NCBI GenBank assembly: GCA_965208275.1
Contig: OZ242331.1
Location: 4,836,001 to 4,900,000 of the forward strand
DNA length: 64,000 bases
Reading direction: 5' to 3'
Source: Bin5 sp022827195
Lineage (GTDB): Bacteria; Chloroflexota; Anaerolineae; Caldilineales; Caldilineaceae
Each line of letters opens with the position of its first letter. Positions within the stretch are counted from its first letter, which is position 1. The notes under the pieces were generated by a model, which worked only from the letters and a program-made list of their open reading frames with translations, did not search any database and was not told where the DNA came from. Both the position numbers and the translations under genes were made by a program. Of this stretch, positions 42,834 to 51,712 are shown in pieces.

Positions 42834-44225
42834 ATGTCTGAACAGGATTACCGTATCGAGCATGACAGTCTGGGCGAAGTTCGGGTGCCAAAAGAGGCCT
42901 TGTACGGCGCCCAAACGCAGCGGGCAGTTGAAAACTTTCCCATCAGCCCTCTCCGTTTTCCGCGGCAGTTTATCCGAGCCATCGGGCTGATCAAGGGGGC
43001 GGCTGCGGCCGTCAACCTGGACTTGGGACAGATGGATGCGGCAATGGCAGCGGCGATACAGAGTGCATGCGCCGAGGTTGCGGAAGGCGCGCACGACGCC
43101 GATTTCCCGCTCGACATTTTCCAGACCGGTTCGGGCACCAGCACCAATATGAACGCCAATGAAGTCGTGGCGACGCTGGCATCCGCCATTCTTGGTCGCA
43201 GCGTTCACCCGAACGATGACGTGAACATGGGGCAGAGCAGCAACGACGTGATTCCGTCCGCTATCCACTTGAGCGCCTATCTTGCCGTTGTCGAGGATCT
43301 GTTGCCGGCGCTGGAGCGGCTTCAGCGGGCTTTGGAGGACAAGGCCGAGCAGGTGGACGGGATCGTGACCACGGGGCGTACGCATTTGATGGATGCGATG
43401 CCGATCCGGTTGAGCCAGGAGTTGGGTGGCTGGAGCAATCAGATCGACAAAGGGCAGCGGCGCTTGCGCGCCGTGCTGGCGCGGCTGGCAGAGCTGGCCC
43501 AGGGCGGCACCGCGGTCGGCACCGGCATCAATGCCCATCCTGAGTTCGGTGAACGAATCGCAGCCAAGCTGGCCGAGATGACAGGTCAGCCTTTCCGGAC
43601 TAGCGAGAACTACTTTGAGAGCCTCAGCAGCCAGGACGCCGCGGTCGAGTTGAGCGGGCAGCTCAAGACGGTCGCGACTTCGCTGATGAAAGTGGCGAAC
43701 GATCTGCGTTGGATGAACAGCGGACCGATTGCGGGCATCGGAGAGATCGAGTTGCCGGCCCTGCAACCCGGCAGCAGCATCATGCCCGGCAAGATCAATC
43801 CGGTGATTCCGGAGGCGGTGGCCATGGTTGCCGCCCAGGTGACAGGCAACGACGCCACGATCACGATCGCGGGCCAGTCCGGCAGCTTTCAGTTGAATGT
43901 GATGCTGCCGGTCATTGCCTACAATCTGCTGGAGAGCATTTCGCTACTGACCGGCGCCTGTCGTCTGCTTGCGGACAGAGCAGTTGCTGGTTTTGTCGTG
44001 AACGCGGAGCGAATAAGCGCGCTGGTCGATCGCAATCCGATCCTGGTCACCGCGCTGAACCCGGTCATCGGGTATGAGCTGGGGGCGCAGATCGCCAAGA
44101 CGGCCTATGCGCAGGGCCGAACACTCAAGGAAGTTGCGTTGGAAATGACCGATCTCAGCGCGGCAGAGCTGGATGAACTGCTCGATCCACGCCAGTTGAC
44201 CGAGGGAGGGATTCAGCAGCGCTGA
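42834..44225 (+). CDS. fumC: Class II fumarate hydratase
   Basis: FumC hydrates fumarate to L-malate in the TCA cycle, without iron. The 463-residue enzyme begins YRIEHDSLGEVRVPKEALYGAQTQRAVENF, has TGTSTNMNANEV-like GSGTSTNMNANEVVA and GRTHLMDAMPIRL, and the superfamily signature GSSIMPGKINPV (about residue 313-324). The GSSIMPGKINP loop bears the catalytic serine. The length matches E. coli FumC (467). GAGGAACGGAG lies upstream. Aspartase is less likely because TAMPIRLSQE fits fumarase better. Confidence 0.94.
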   Translation: MSEQDYRIEHDSLGEVRVPKEALYGAQTQRAVENFPISPLRFPRQFIRAIGLIKGAAAAVNLDLGQMDAAMAAAIQSACAEVAEGAHDADFPLDIFQTGSGTSTNMNANEVVATLASAILGRSVHPNDDVNMGQSSNDVIPSAIHLSAYLAVVEDLLPALERLQRALEDKAEQVDGIVTTGRTHLMDAMPIRLSQELGGWSNQIDKGQRRLRAVLARLAELAQGGTAVGTGINAHPEFGERIAAKLAEMTGQPFRTSENYFESLSSQDAAVELSGQLKTVATSLMKVANDLRWMNSGPIAGIGEIELPALQPGSSIMPGKINPVIPEAVAMVAAQVTGNDATITIAGQSGSFQLNVMLPVIAYNLLESISLLTGACRLLADRAVAGFVVNAERISALVDRNPILVTALNPVIGYELGAQIAKTAYAQGRTLKEVALEMTDLSAAELDELLDPRQLTEGGIQQR

Positions 44226-44282
44226 GACGGGTGCCGGGCACGAGGCCTTCGGTCTGTTCTTCACTTCCTGAAATCAAAAAAG

Positions 44283-44309
44283 AGGCCCGACACGTTTTGT
44301 GTCGGGCCT
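44283..44309. terminator. Bidirectional intrinsic terminator between fumC and the M23 gene
   Basis: An 11-bp perfect stem (AGGCCCGACAC / GTGTCGGGCCT) with loop GTTTT lies between convergent genes. AAAAAAG precedes it on the plus strand, giving a strong T-run for minus-strand transcripts. The plus-strand exit is TCTCTGTT, a weaker run. It serves fumC and the LysM/M23 gene. Confidence 0.85.
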
Positions 44310-44335
44310 TCTCTGTTGTGCGGGCCAAATACGGC

Positions 44336-45676
44336 TTAAGGCAGGTAATAGAACGGGTTGCGGGCGACGCCGTTGTGTCGAATTTCGAAGTGCAGATGCG
44401 GGCCGGTTGAGCGGCCGGTGTTGCCCACAGTGCCCAACTGCGCACCCTTGGCTATGTTTTCGCCCTGGCGCACGTAGATCGTATTCATGTGGGCGTAGAG
44501 TGAAACGACGCCGTTGCCATGATCGATCATGACCATCCTGCCGTAACCGCCATTCCAACCATGCGAGGCTTTGACGACAAAGCCGCTGTCAGCCGCGACG
44601 ATGGGAGCGCCGGTCCGGGCGCCCACGTCGATGGCTCGATGGCCGTGCCAGTACCGTTGCGTCACAAGGCCGCCGACCGGCCAGACGAAGCGCCCGGTAC
44701 CGCGGGCGGCGGAAGCGGGAATAGGTCCGCGATAAATCGCAACCTGTCGGGCCACATATGGCTTGGTACCATGCGGAATAATGAGATGGGAGCCCACAGT
44801 GACCGGTGTGTCCGCCGACGCCAACTTGTTCATGGGGTGGGTCACAATATCGCTGACTTCAGCTTTGAACTTCGTCGCGAGGGATAGGAGCGTATCGCCG
44901 GGTCGAACCGCATGCAACACACCATCTACTGGTGGAATGACGAGGCGCTGGCCAACCCGCAAAAGGTCCGGATTGGACTCCAGTTCCTCATTGGCCCATT
45001 GGATCGTCTCTGGCCTGAGGCCGTACTGGGCGGCGATCTTCTGCAGGTTGTCTCCAGAGCGTACCTCGTAAATTCGGATTACATCTACCTTTGCCGGTGC
45101 GGCCGGGGCCGCCGACTCCGCGCTGGCGCTCTGAGCTTCCGATGCAGCGATGGCAGGCTCGTCGATCTTCTGCTTGGAAGAGGGACGGATCGCAACCTGG
45201 AGGGCTTCGCCAACTCTCGCGAATGGGTTGCTGCTGATCAGTTCTTTGTCGGCCGCAGCATTGTCGGCGAGCAGACCATCCGCCGGTAGCGTGTGCAGCG
45301 GAAAGTCCAGGGCGGGAAGGTCCATCCGGCTTACCACGACGACCATCGTTCCCACGATAAGAACGGCAAGATGGCTGGCAAGCCGGATTGGCGCGACCTG
45401 CTCGCGCAGGAAGCCTTGAACGGCTGCAAACAACTGCATGACTGCCGCGCCGGACGCGTCGAAAAAGCCTGTCGTCCTCTTTTCCAGAACAACCTCGCCC
45501 AAACTATCGGTAGCGGATCTAACCTGACTTGGGGTTGGGCTCTGGGGTTGTCCTGAGAGGCCGGAAGGAGTTGGGGGGAGAATGGGTTCCCGATTCGCTG
45601 TTGGGTCTGTGCCTGATCGGTTCAAGGAGTGATAACTGAAGCGGCGCTGCTCTACGTGTTCTTTGCTCTTCAGCAT
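44336..45676 (-). CDS. LysM-containing M23 (LytM-type) metallopeptidase
   Basis: This 446-residue protein cuts cell-wall peptides. It has an N-terminal cytoplasmic tail of about 95 residues, one membrane helix (about 100-118), two LysM wall-binding domains (IYEVRSGDNLQKIAAQYG and LHAVRPGDTLLSLATKF) and a C-terminal LytM domain. Zinc ligands are H and D of WHGHRAIDVG and the second H of GPHLHFE. The LysM-then-M23 order with a type II anchor resembles division or envelope-remodelling endopeptidases. The full zinc set suggests it is active rather than an EnvC-like activator. Confidence 0.93.
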   Translation of the reverse strand: MLKSKEHVEQRRFSYHSLNRSGTDPTANREPILPPTPSGLSGQPQSPTPSQVRSATDSLGEVVLEKRTTGFFDASGAAVMQLFAAVQGFLREQVAPIRLASHLAVLIVGTMVVVVSRMDLPALDFPLHTLPADGLLADNAAADKELISSNPFARVGEALQVAIRPSSKQKIDEPAIAASEAQSASAESAAPAAPAKVDVIRIYEVRSGDNLQKIAAQYGLRPETIQWANEELESNPDLLRVGQRLVIPPVDGVLHAVRPGDTLLSLATKFKAEVSDIVTHPMNKLASADTPVTVGSHLIIPHGTKPYVARQVAIYRGPIPASAARGTGRFVWPVGGLVTQRYWHGHRAIDVGARTGAPIVAADSGFVVKASHGWNGGYGRMVMIDHGNGVVSLYAHMNTIYVRQGENIAKGAQLGTVGNTGRSTGPHLHFEIRHNGVARNPFYYLP

Positions 45677-46095
45677 ACAGTTTGCCCAGGCTACGCTGAC
45701 AGTGTCAGGACTGCACGAATTCGCTCGGTAGTCTCCAAGTCCGAATGAACAGTAGAAAGGGGGGTGACTGCGCCTGCGGCGACACCAAGAACGTATTCAC
45801 ATCTAAGTTGGTCAGACGTTCTTTCGGTCCCAGGATCGGAATTATAGGGTCAAAAGAGGTCCCTTACAAATCCGATTTGGGCTTCAGGCGCTGTTTTGAC
45901 CCTTTCGTTGCCATTTGGGCGGAAAGCGTAGGGAAAACGTAGGCTTTACGTAAGAATGGCAAGTTGAAGATGCAACTAATGTGATCTGGAACTGTCTGTG
46001 ACCAGTTTGAATCCGTGCGCGGTACCTGGCCGCGCACGGAGGTTGCAGGTTACGGCATCCGCCCTGAAAGAGGGAAGCATTGGGCGTATAACAGC
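45677..46095. other. Intergenic region between M23 gene and rho
   Basis: About 420 bases upstream of the M23 gene and downstream of rho (both minus). It holds the rho-side hairpin at 46014-46040. The rest shows no gene-like frame. Confidence 0.5.
46014..46040 (-). terminator. Stem-loop after rho
   Basis: CCGTGCGCGG and CCGCGCACGG form a perfect 10-bp stem around a 7-nt loop, 55 nt past the rho stop. The sequence after it on the minus strand (ATTCAAACTGG) lacks a T-run, so it may act as an mRNA 3' protector or a weak terminator. Confidence 0.45.
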
Positions 46096-47355
46096 CTATT
46101 TGATCAGTGTATCGAGAAATTCCTGGTTGTCGCGCGTGCGGCTGAGGCGTTCCAGAATGGGCAGAATCGCTTCGTTTCCGCCGCCCATGGCGTCGCTCAT
46201 GCGCCGCAGCGTATAGACCTTCGCCAGGACCTCCGGTTCCAGCATCTTTTCTTCGGCGCGCGTGCTGCTGCGCTCGATGTCGATCGCCGGGAAGATGCGG
46301 CGCTCCGATGTGCGCCGGTTCAGGTGCAACTCCATGTTGCCTGTTCCCTTGAACTCTTCATAGATGACGTCATCCATGCGGCTTCCCGTATCGACGAGGC
46401 AGGTTGCCACAATCGTCAGGCTGCCGCCCTCCTCCAGGTTGCGGGCAGCGCCGAAGAATCGTTTGGGCGGGTAAAGGGCAGCCGGGTCAATGCCGCCGGA
46501 GAGTGTGCGGCCCGAAGGGGGCACGGTCAGGTTGTAGGCGCGGGTCAGGCGCGTGATGCTGTCGAGCAGGATCACGACATCGCGGCTGCTTTCGGTCAGC
46601 CGCTTGGCACGCTCCAGAGCCATCTCCGCGACGCGCACATGGTTTTGCACCGGTTCGTCGAAGGTGCTGCTGATAACCTCGGCTTCGACAGAGCGGTCCA
46701 TGTCGGTAACTTCCTCGGGACGCTCGCCGATCAAAACGACCATCAGGTGCAGGTCCTCGTAATTGTCCGACATGCCGTTGGCGATCCGCTTCAGTATTGT
46801 TGTTTTACCTGCCTTTGGCGGGCTGACGATCATGCCGCGCTGGCCGCGGCCGATCGGCGCGAGCAGGTCGATCATGCGGGTCGCGAGATGGTTGGGTTTG
46901 GTTTCGAGGTGGATCTGCTCGTCGGGGAAGATCGGCGTGAGTTTTTCGAAGACCGGCCGGCGTTTCGCCTCTTCCGGGTCGAGACCGTTGACAGCTTCTA
47001 CCTTGAGGAGCCCAAAGTATTTCTCAGTGTCCTTTGGCGGACGAACCTGGCCGACGACAAGGTCGCCTGTGCGCAAACCAAAGCGGCGGATCTGGCTCTG
47101 GCTGACGTAGACGTCTTCCGGCCCCGGCAGGAGATGGTCGCTGCGCAGGAAGCCGATGCCGTCCTGCACGATTTCCAGGGTGCCGCCTCCGAAGATATAA
47201 CCCTGTTTCTCGGCGTTTTCCCGCAGCAATACAAGGATCAAATCAAATTTTTTCAGCCGGGTGTAGCCGCTAATCGCCATGGCGCGGGCCATCTCTCTGA
47301 GTTCATCCAGAGTACAATCCTCCAGCTGGGCCATGTTCATACTGAGCGTTTCCAT
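46096..47355 (-). CDS. rho: Transcription termination factor Rho
   Basis: Rho is a hexameric RNA helicase that ends transcription. The N-terminal Rho_N helix bundle (TLDELREMARAMAISGYTRLKK) is followed by the cold-shock-like RNA-binding domain (GGGTLEIVQDGIGFLRS, YVSQSQIRRFGLRTGD) and the ATPase with Walker A SPPKAGKTT (178-186), VVLIGERPEEVTDM, and LLDSITRLTRAYN. It lacks the long insertion found in Actinobacteria. ATG 47355 is preferred because AAGGA lies 8 nt upstream; GTG 47379 is an alternative. The gene appears to stand alone. Confidence 0.97.
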   Translation of the reverse strand: METLSMNMAQLEDCTLDELREMARAMAISGYTRLKKFDLILVLLRENAEKQGYIFGGGTLEIVQDGIGFLRSDHLLPGPEDVYVSQSQIRRFGLRTGDLVVGQVRPPKDTEKYFGLLKVEAVNGLDPEEAKRRPVFEKLTPIFPDEQIHLETKPNHLATRMIDLLAPIGRGQRGMIVSPPKAGKTTILKRIANGMSDNYEDLHLMVVLIGERPEEVTDMDRSVEAEVISSTFDEPVQNHVRVAEMALERAKRLTESSRDVVILLDSITRLTRAYNLTVPPSGRTLSGGIDPAALYPPKRFFGAARNLEEGGSLTIVATCLVDTGSRMDDVIYEEFKGTGNMELHLNRRTSERRIFPAIDIERSSTRAEEKMLEPEVLAKVYTLRRMSDAMGGGNEAILPILERLSRTRDNQEFLDTLIK

Positions 47356-48167
47356 AATCTGTTCCTTGTCAGGCTCCACAAATCGTCTCTCATTGCTTGC
47401 GCAACAGGACTATCTGGCATACATGCAGGTTAGTGTGCTTTGCCGGGCCGTCGCAAGCTGTCCGAGGACCGCTGGGGTCAGCGCCGGCCAACGCGTGGGT
47501 TGCTGATAAGTGTGAAGACAAACGGCCTACACAGCAATATCTTTGGGGATTGCCCGAAGTCGGGCAGTGATTTGCGATGGTCCGTGTTGCGCCAGGGCTT
47601 GGGTAAGTGCTAAAGAGGTGAATTCGACGAACGACTACTCGCTTCTATCTCCCGCCAGCGACCGTCGTCCACTACACTGGGTCACTCTGATTCGATCATC
47701 GCCAATGGCCTATACAGCGAGCCGGTTGCGAAACTGATTTCTGTTAGGATAATGGCAGCGGACGCGTAGAGGCGGAGGCAAACAGGCAGCATTGAACACA
47801 AGTATAGCAGTCTTTCGAAATGGCGTCAACCTCAATTCGCGGCGTACAGGCCTGAATGGAGCGGAGCGTGCTTGAACGGCGGCCCGGCGCTGCCGGCAAG
47901 CAAACAGGAGGGACCCCGGCAACCTCCCGGGGCCGAACTTCCGGCGAAAAGAAGCAATCGTCTGTCAGGCGTTCGCAGTAGGCTCGTACGAGCGATGCAC
48001 GAGCGTCCTACGAGTGAGCTCGAGAGAATGTAAGAAGATTTTTCGACATTCGTCCTGTCGTGGATTCGCGCATTCGCGAGCTCTGCGTGAGAACTGCCGA
48101 CTGCCGCGAACCGTCCTGCACCTTGCAGTTCGCGGCAATCGGACTCGCTCCCCACCCTGGCTCTCTC
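47356..48167. other. Long intergenic region upstream of rho
   Basis: About 810 bases without a convincing gene. It carries several strong hairpins on the plus strand, including TGCCCGA-AG-TCGGGCA near 47550, CCCCGG...CCGGGG near 47916-47936, and a long stem near 47980-48013 (GTAGGCTCGT with ACGAG/CCTAC). It should hold the rho promoter. A structured RNA is possible but I cannot name a class. Confidence 0.45.
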
Positions 48168-48872
48168 TTACCATTCCCAGATGCCGGCGATCTCTTTCAG
48201 CTCTCCGATGTCCAGGACCTCGATGCGGCGGTAGCCCAGTTCCACCAGGGCCTGACTCTTGAATTCGCGCAGGATAGCGCTGACCGTCTCACGGTATGTG
48301 CCGAGTCGGTCTGCAAGGACCTGGTGGCTGAGACCCTGGATGACACCGTCTTGGCGGCCGCTCAGCTCGACGAGGAGAGCCGCCAGCCGTTCCGGCAGCT
48401 TCTTGTAGGCGACATCTTCCAGCCTGTCCTCGACCTGCAAGAGGCGCCTGCCGTACGTCTGCAGCATGCCCCATCCCAATATTGGGAACTGCAGTGTCAT
48501 GTTACGTGCTTCCGCGGCCGGAATCGACCAGACGATTACATCCGTTTCGGCTTCTGCAAAGACATTGGCCTCATGCGGCCTGTTCATGGCGCCCTCGCCG
48601 AAAATGGCAGCCGGCTCCAGCGAACCGATGACCAGGCGGCGGCCTTCGTGGTTGGTGCAGACAAGGTTGATTCTACCTTGCATGAGCACGAACATCTCCT
48701 GTTTCAGCGCAGCCGCATCGGCGACAACGTCGTTCGGGCGAAAGGAGCGCATGCGGACACGCTTTCCAAAAGAGGGATCGTCCTTGCGCAGGTCCATCAA
48801 AGTCTGCAACAGCTCAGGTTTTCTGCCCAGAACACCTTCGGCGAAGGAGTGATGATGGGGTTCCTCGAACAT
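48168..48872 (-). CDS. Crp/Fnr-family transcriptional regulator
   Basis: This is a 234-residue regulator. The cyclic-nucleotide-binding-type domain spans about 40-150 (MQGRINLVC, GEGAMNRPHEANVFAEAETDVIVW) and a winged helix HTH_Crp about 160-220, with LSHQVLADRLGTYRETVSAILREF as recognition region. There is no N-terminal cysteine cluster of the FNR type, so it is probably not an oxygen-sensing iron-sulfur protein. The effector is unknown. The ATG at 48872 follows AAGGAT. Its targets are not evident; the AT-richer region upstream may be its own control area. Confidence 0.92.
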   Translation of the reverse strand: MFEEPHHHSFAEGVLGRKPELLQTLMDLRKDDPSFGKRVRMRSFRPNDVVADAAALKQEMFVLMQGRINLVCTNHEGRRLVIGSLEPAAIFGEGAMNRPHEANVFAEAETDVIVWSIPAAEARNMTLQFPILGWGMLQTYGRRLLQVEDRLEDVAYKKLPERLAALLVELSGRQDGVIQGLSHQVLADRLGTYRETVSAILREFKSQALVELGYRRIEVLDIGELKEIAGIWEW

Positions 48873-49592
48873 AGGGCACATCCTTGTCAATTGCTCCCCG
48901 ACCTGCCCCGCTTGCGGCGCCGGTCAGCGAGAGGGTTCACGGGCCTCCGCTCCGCTGGAGGCCGTTTCACGCCAAAATTGTACAAATTCTATGCGATATG
49001 GACAACATAGCCGGATAAGCGAACCAATTTGCCTGAAACAGCGACATAAATCTGTACATTATCTAAGTATACAGTCTCGTCGTGAGGAAGTCCAAGTCGC
49101 TTCAGGTCGGTGCAGCAAGGGGGCTTGAATCTAGCATAACCTGTGAAAGTTACATTTTTGTTACGATAAGGTTAGCATTTCATTTGTTTTGCCTGCAGAG
49201 GCGTAGCCGGCAGCTCCCTCTTCGCGCGCGGAAACCGGCGGCGACTGGCGCTGAGCGGCGCAGGAATGCGCGGCGTCGCCGCTAGGATCCGGCAATGTCT
49301 CGAAGATCGTCCAACGTCCGCGTAGAGTCTGGGAATTTGCCCTGAAGAAACCGCAATTGTGGACTGTTTCGTGTTGTGCTAAACTTTATTTTCTGAAAAG
49401 TACTACTAAGAAACCGTAGAGTGGCCGTTCGAACTCTTTCTTTCTCTACTCCCTTACGATAGCCCGGTGCTGACACCTGACAGTCCTTAAGCTGCACGGA
49501 ACCTGACCCATACCGAAGCGCACTTGCATCGGACGGGGCGAAGCGCGGTACGCCATATCCGTTCTTCCCCGGCTATTCGACGAGAGAAGCCA
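48873..49592. other. AT-richer intergenic region between divergent crp-like and SH3b genes
   Basis: About 720 bases between divergent genes, clearly lower in GC than the coding sequence. It contains a hairpin GGCCTCC-N8-GGAGGCC (48942-48963) and a loose inverted repeat CTGTA-N13-TACAG (49052-49074). The latter could be a regulator site. I see no gene here; GAGGAAGTCC at 49083 recalls RNase P RNA but no other parts of that RNA follow. Confidence 0.45.
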
Positions 49593-51422
49593 ATGGCAGT
49601 GATTTTGAAGAGAATTGTTGCAGTACTCGTAAGCATATTGTGGCTCAGCCTGATCGTTGTTCTCCTGGCGGGAACGTTCGTGCCCGGATTTCGAGAGGCC
49701 CTACCTCCACAAGTGAGGGAGTTTACCAGCCCCGACGAACTGCGCGAGCTGCTGCAAAACTTTACCGACTTCTTGCCAGGGGATTTGGGCGCGCTGATTC
49801 CAGTCGTACCCGAGGCCACGGCAACGCCCTCGCCGGCTGCGGCCGCGACTGCCCCCCCTACCGCCACACGCGTCTCCGCAACGCCGACTGCCGCGCCCCC
49901 CACCGCTCCGCCCGCAACGCCGTCACCTACACCAACATCGGACGCAGAGCCGCACGAACAGCCGGTAGTCGTGGAGGTCGTTCCGGTCTCGGTGACGGTG
50001 TCCGTCCAAGCAGAGCTACGCGCCGCCCCCAGCGAAGAGGCCGACGTCATTGGGCTGGTCGCCATCGGGGGTACGGTCTTCGTTGACGGAAGGGATCCCT
50101 CCGGCAACTGGTACCGGTTGGAAGACGGCACCTGGATTGGCGCTGACGCGCTGGCCGAAGCCCCTGGGGAACGGGTCCCGGTTGTGACGGCCGAGACGCA
50201 GCAAGCCGACACAGAAGTCGAGGCGCAACCGACCCAAATCGAAACACCTACCGTCACTCCGACCCTTCAGCTCGTAACCGTGCAGGCTTTTGTCCGGCTC
50301 GACGCCAATCTGCGCTCCGGCCCGGGAACGGAATTCGAACGGGTGGACGGTGTATTTGCCGGCGACGAAGTGTCGGTCGTCGGCCAATCCGCCGATGGAG
50401 AATGGTATCTCCTTGAAGGCGGCGCCTGGTTGTTCGCGGCCCTCGTAGTTGAAGCGGTTGACGTACCGATCGTCACTGAAGAGGGCGTGCCGGTTCAGCA
50501 ACCGGACGGGGAGGAAGGGCAGCCCGATGGTGACGAAGAGCAACCGGATGGGGAGGAAGAGCTGCCCGAAGGTGACGAAGAGCAACCGGATGGGGAGGAA
50601 GAGCTGCCCGAAGGTGACGAAGAGCAGCCCGAAGGCGACGTAGAGCAACCCGAAGATGACGAAGAGCAGCCGGAGGGTGACGAAGAGCAACCGACATCAA
50701 TCGTCAATGCACGGCTCGGCGCCAATCTGCGCTCCGGGCCGGGCGTCCAGTTTGAACGCATAGAGGGTGTCGCACAGGGGACGAGCTTGACCGTCGTGGC
50801 GCAGAATGCCGGCGGCGACTGGCTGAAACTGGACAGTGGTCTCTGGGTGTTCGCCGCGCTTGTTGGCGATGTGCCCGAGGACCTACCAGTAGATTCGGGG
50901 GAAGAGACCGGCACCGAAGCGGAAGATGGCACCGAAGACGGCCAGGAAGCCCAGACGGAAGACGGCACCGAGGACGGCCAGGAAGCTCAGACGGAAGATG
51001 GCACCGAGGACGGGCAGGAAGCTCAGACGGAAGACGAAACCGAAGATGAGCAGCAAGCTCAGACGGAAGATGAAACTGAAAACGAGCAAGAAGTGCCGGT
51101 GGATGACGGGGAACCGGCCGAACTGGCAACTGTCAACATAGATGCCAATTTGCGTAACGGGCCGGGTCTTGAGGCTACGATCGTCGCCTCCGTCCTGGCC
51201 GGTACTGAGGTGACCGTCGTTGGCCGTGCCGAGGACGGACAGTGGCTCGAACTGCGCGACGGTCTCTGGATATTCGCTGCGCTCGTCGAATTCGCTGAGA
51301 AAGAAGGTGATGGAGAGCAAGAGGCGGGCGCCGGGAACGGCAACGCAGCGGAAGATGGAAGTGGGACTGAAGAGACCGCCGCCGACGATGAAGAGGAGGC
51401 CAACGGCGGCGCGCAGGGGTAG
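49593..51422 (+). CDS. Membrane-anchored SH3b-repeat protein with acidic repeats
   Basis: This 609-residue protein is of a surface type. One N-terminal helix (about 5-30) anchors it. A Pro/Thr/Ala-rich linker follows, then four bacterial SH3 domains. Three carry the ANLRSGPG or ANLRNGPG core (ANLRSGPGTEFERV and similar); the first is diverged (AELRAAPSEEADVI). Two acidic repeat arrays separate the last three: GDEEQPDGEEELPE-type units and GTEDGQEAQTED units. SH3b domains bind peptidoglycan or peptides. The start ATG follows GAGAGAAG. Acidic linkers of this type suggest a flexible outer-surface protein; no enzyme domain is present. Confidence 0.83.
   Translation: MAVILKRIVAVLVSILWLSLIVVLLAGTFVPGFREALPPQVREFTSPDELRELLQNFTDFLPGDLGALIPVVPEATATPSPAAAATAPPTATRVSATPTAAPPTAPPATPSPTPTSDAEPHEQPVVVEVVPVSVTVSVQAELRAAPSEEADVIGLVAIGGTVFVDGRDPSGNWYRLEDGTWIGADALAEAPGERVPVVTAETQQADTEVEAQPTQIETPTVTPTLQLVTVQAFVRLDANLRSGPGTEFERVDGVFAGDEVSVVGQSADGEWYLLEGGAWLFAALVVEAVDVPIVTEEGVPVQQPDGEEGQPDGDEEQPDGEEELPEGDEEQPDGEEELPEGDEEQPEGDVEQPEDDEEQPEGDEEQPTSIVNARLGANLRSGPGVQFERIEGVAQGTSLTVVAQNAGGDWLKLDSGLWVFAALVGDVPEDLPVDSGEETGTEAEDGTEDGQEAQTEDGTEDGQEAQTEDGTEDGQEAQTEDETEDEQQAQTEDETENEQEVPVDDGEPAELATVNIDANLRNGPGLEATIVASVLAGTEVTVVGRAEDGQWLELRDGLWIFAALVEFAEKEGDGEQEAGAGNGNAAEDGSGTEETAADDEEEANGGAQG
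50503..50694 (+). repeat. In-gene tandem repeat, 42-nt period
   Basis: This run of acidic-linker units includes two nearly exact 42-nt copies in sequence (starting near 50541 and 50583). They encode PDGEEELPEGDEEQ. Shorter, diverged copies follow. Array length probably varies between strains. Confidence 0.75.
50930..51090 (+). repeat. In-gene tandem repeat, 36-nt period
   Basis: Four to five units of about 36 nt encode GTEDGQEAQTED, becoming ETEDEQQAQTED toward the 3' end. This second linker array of the SH3b protein is unrelated in sequence to the first. Confidence 0.75.
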
Positions 51423-51712
51423 CTAATCTGCCGGCTTCTTCATCGCTGCCAATTGTCCTGCAGCAGCGGGCGTCGAAGGATCAAAAAACGAAATATCGAA
51501 TCGCGACAACACAGCGTCGTATCGGCATTGCGGTTGCCGCCGCTTCGCACGCCGCACTCGAATTTCAATTTGACGAGTCGGTGGGCGAATCCAGCAGTTC
51601 GGAGGCTGGGCGGAAACCAAACCGGCCGTGCGGCGTATTTGTTTGCAGCCGGCTCAAAGCGGGAGACTTTCTCTCCCTAAGCGCCGGTCTGTGAAAGCAT
51701 GGAGAGGAGCGG

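Noticed and set aside
40771..42891. Large open frame of about 700 codons on the minus strand
   Set aside because: It lies opposite the well-supported M1 peptidase and ABC permease genes and its translation has no protein-like motifs; it is a GC-rich shadow.
47880..48010. Cyclic-di-AMP (ydaO) riboswitch
   Set aside because: GGAGGGACCCC...GGGGCCGAAC and GTCAGGCGTTCGCAGTAGGC loosely recall the consensus, but the conserved core is not matched and no gene follows on that strand.
49081..49140. RNase P RNA
   Set aside because: Only a GAGGAAGTCC-like string is present; the other universally conserved regions are missing.
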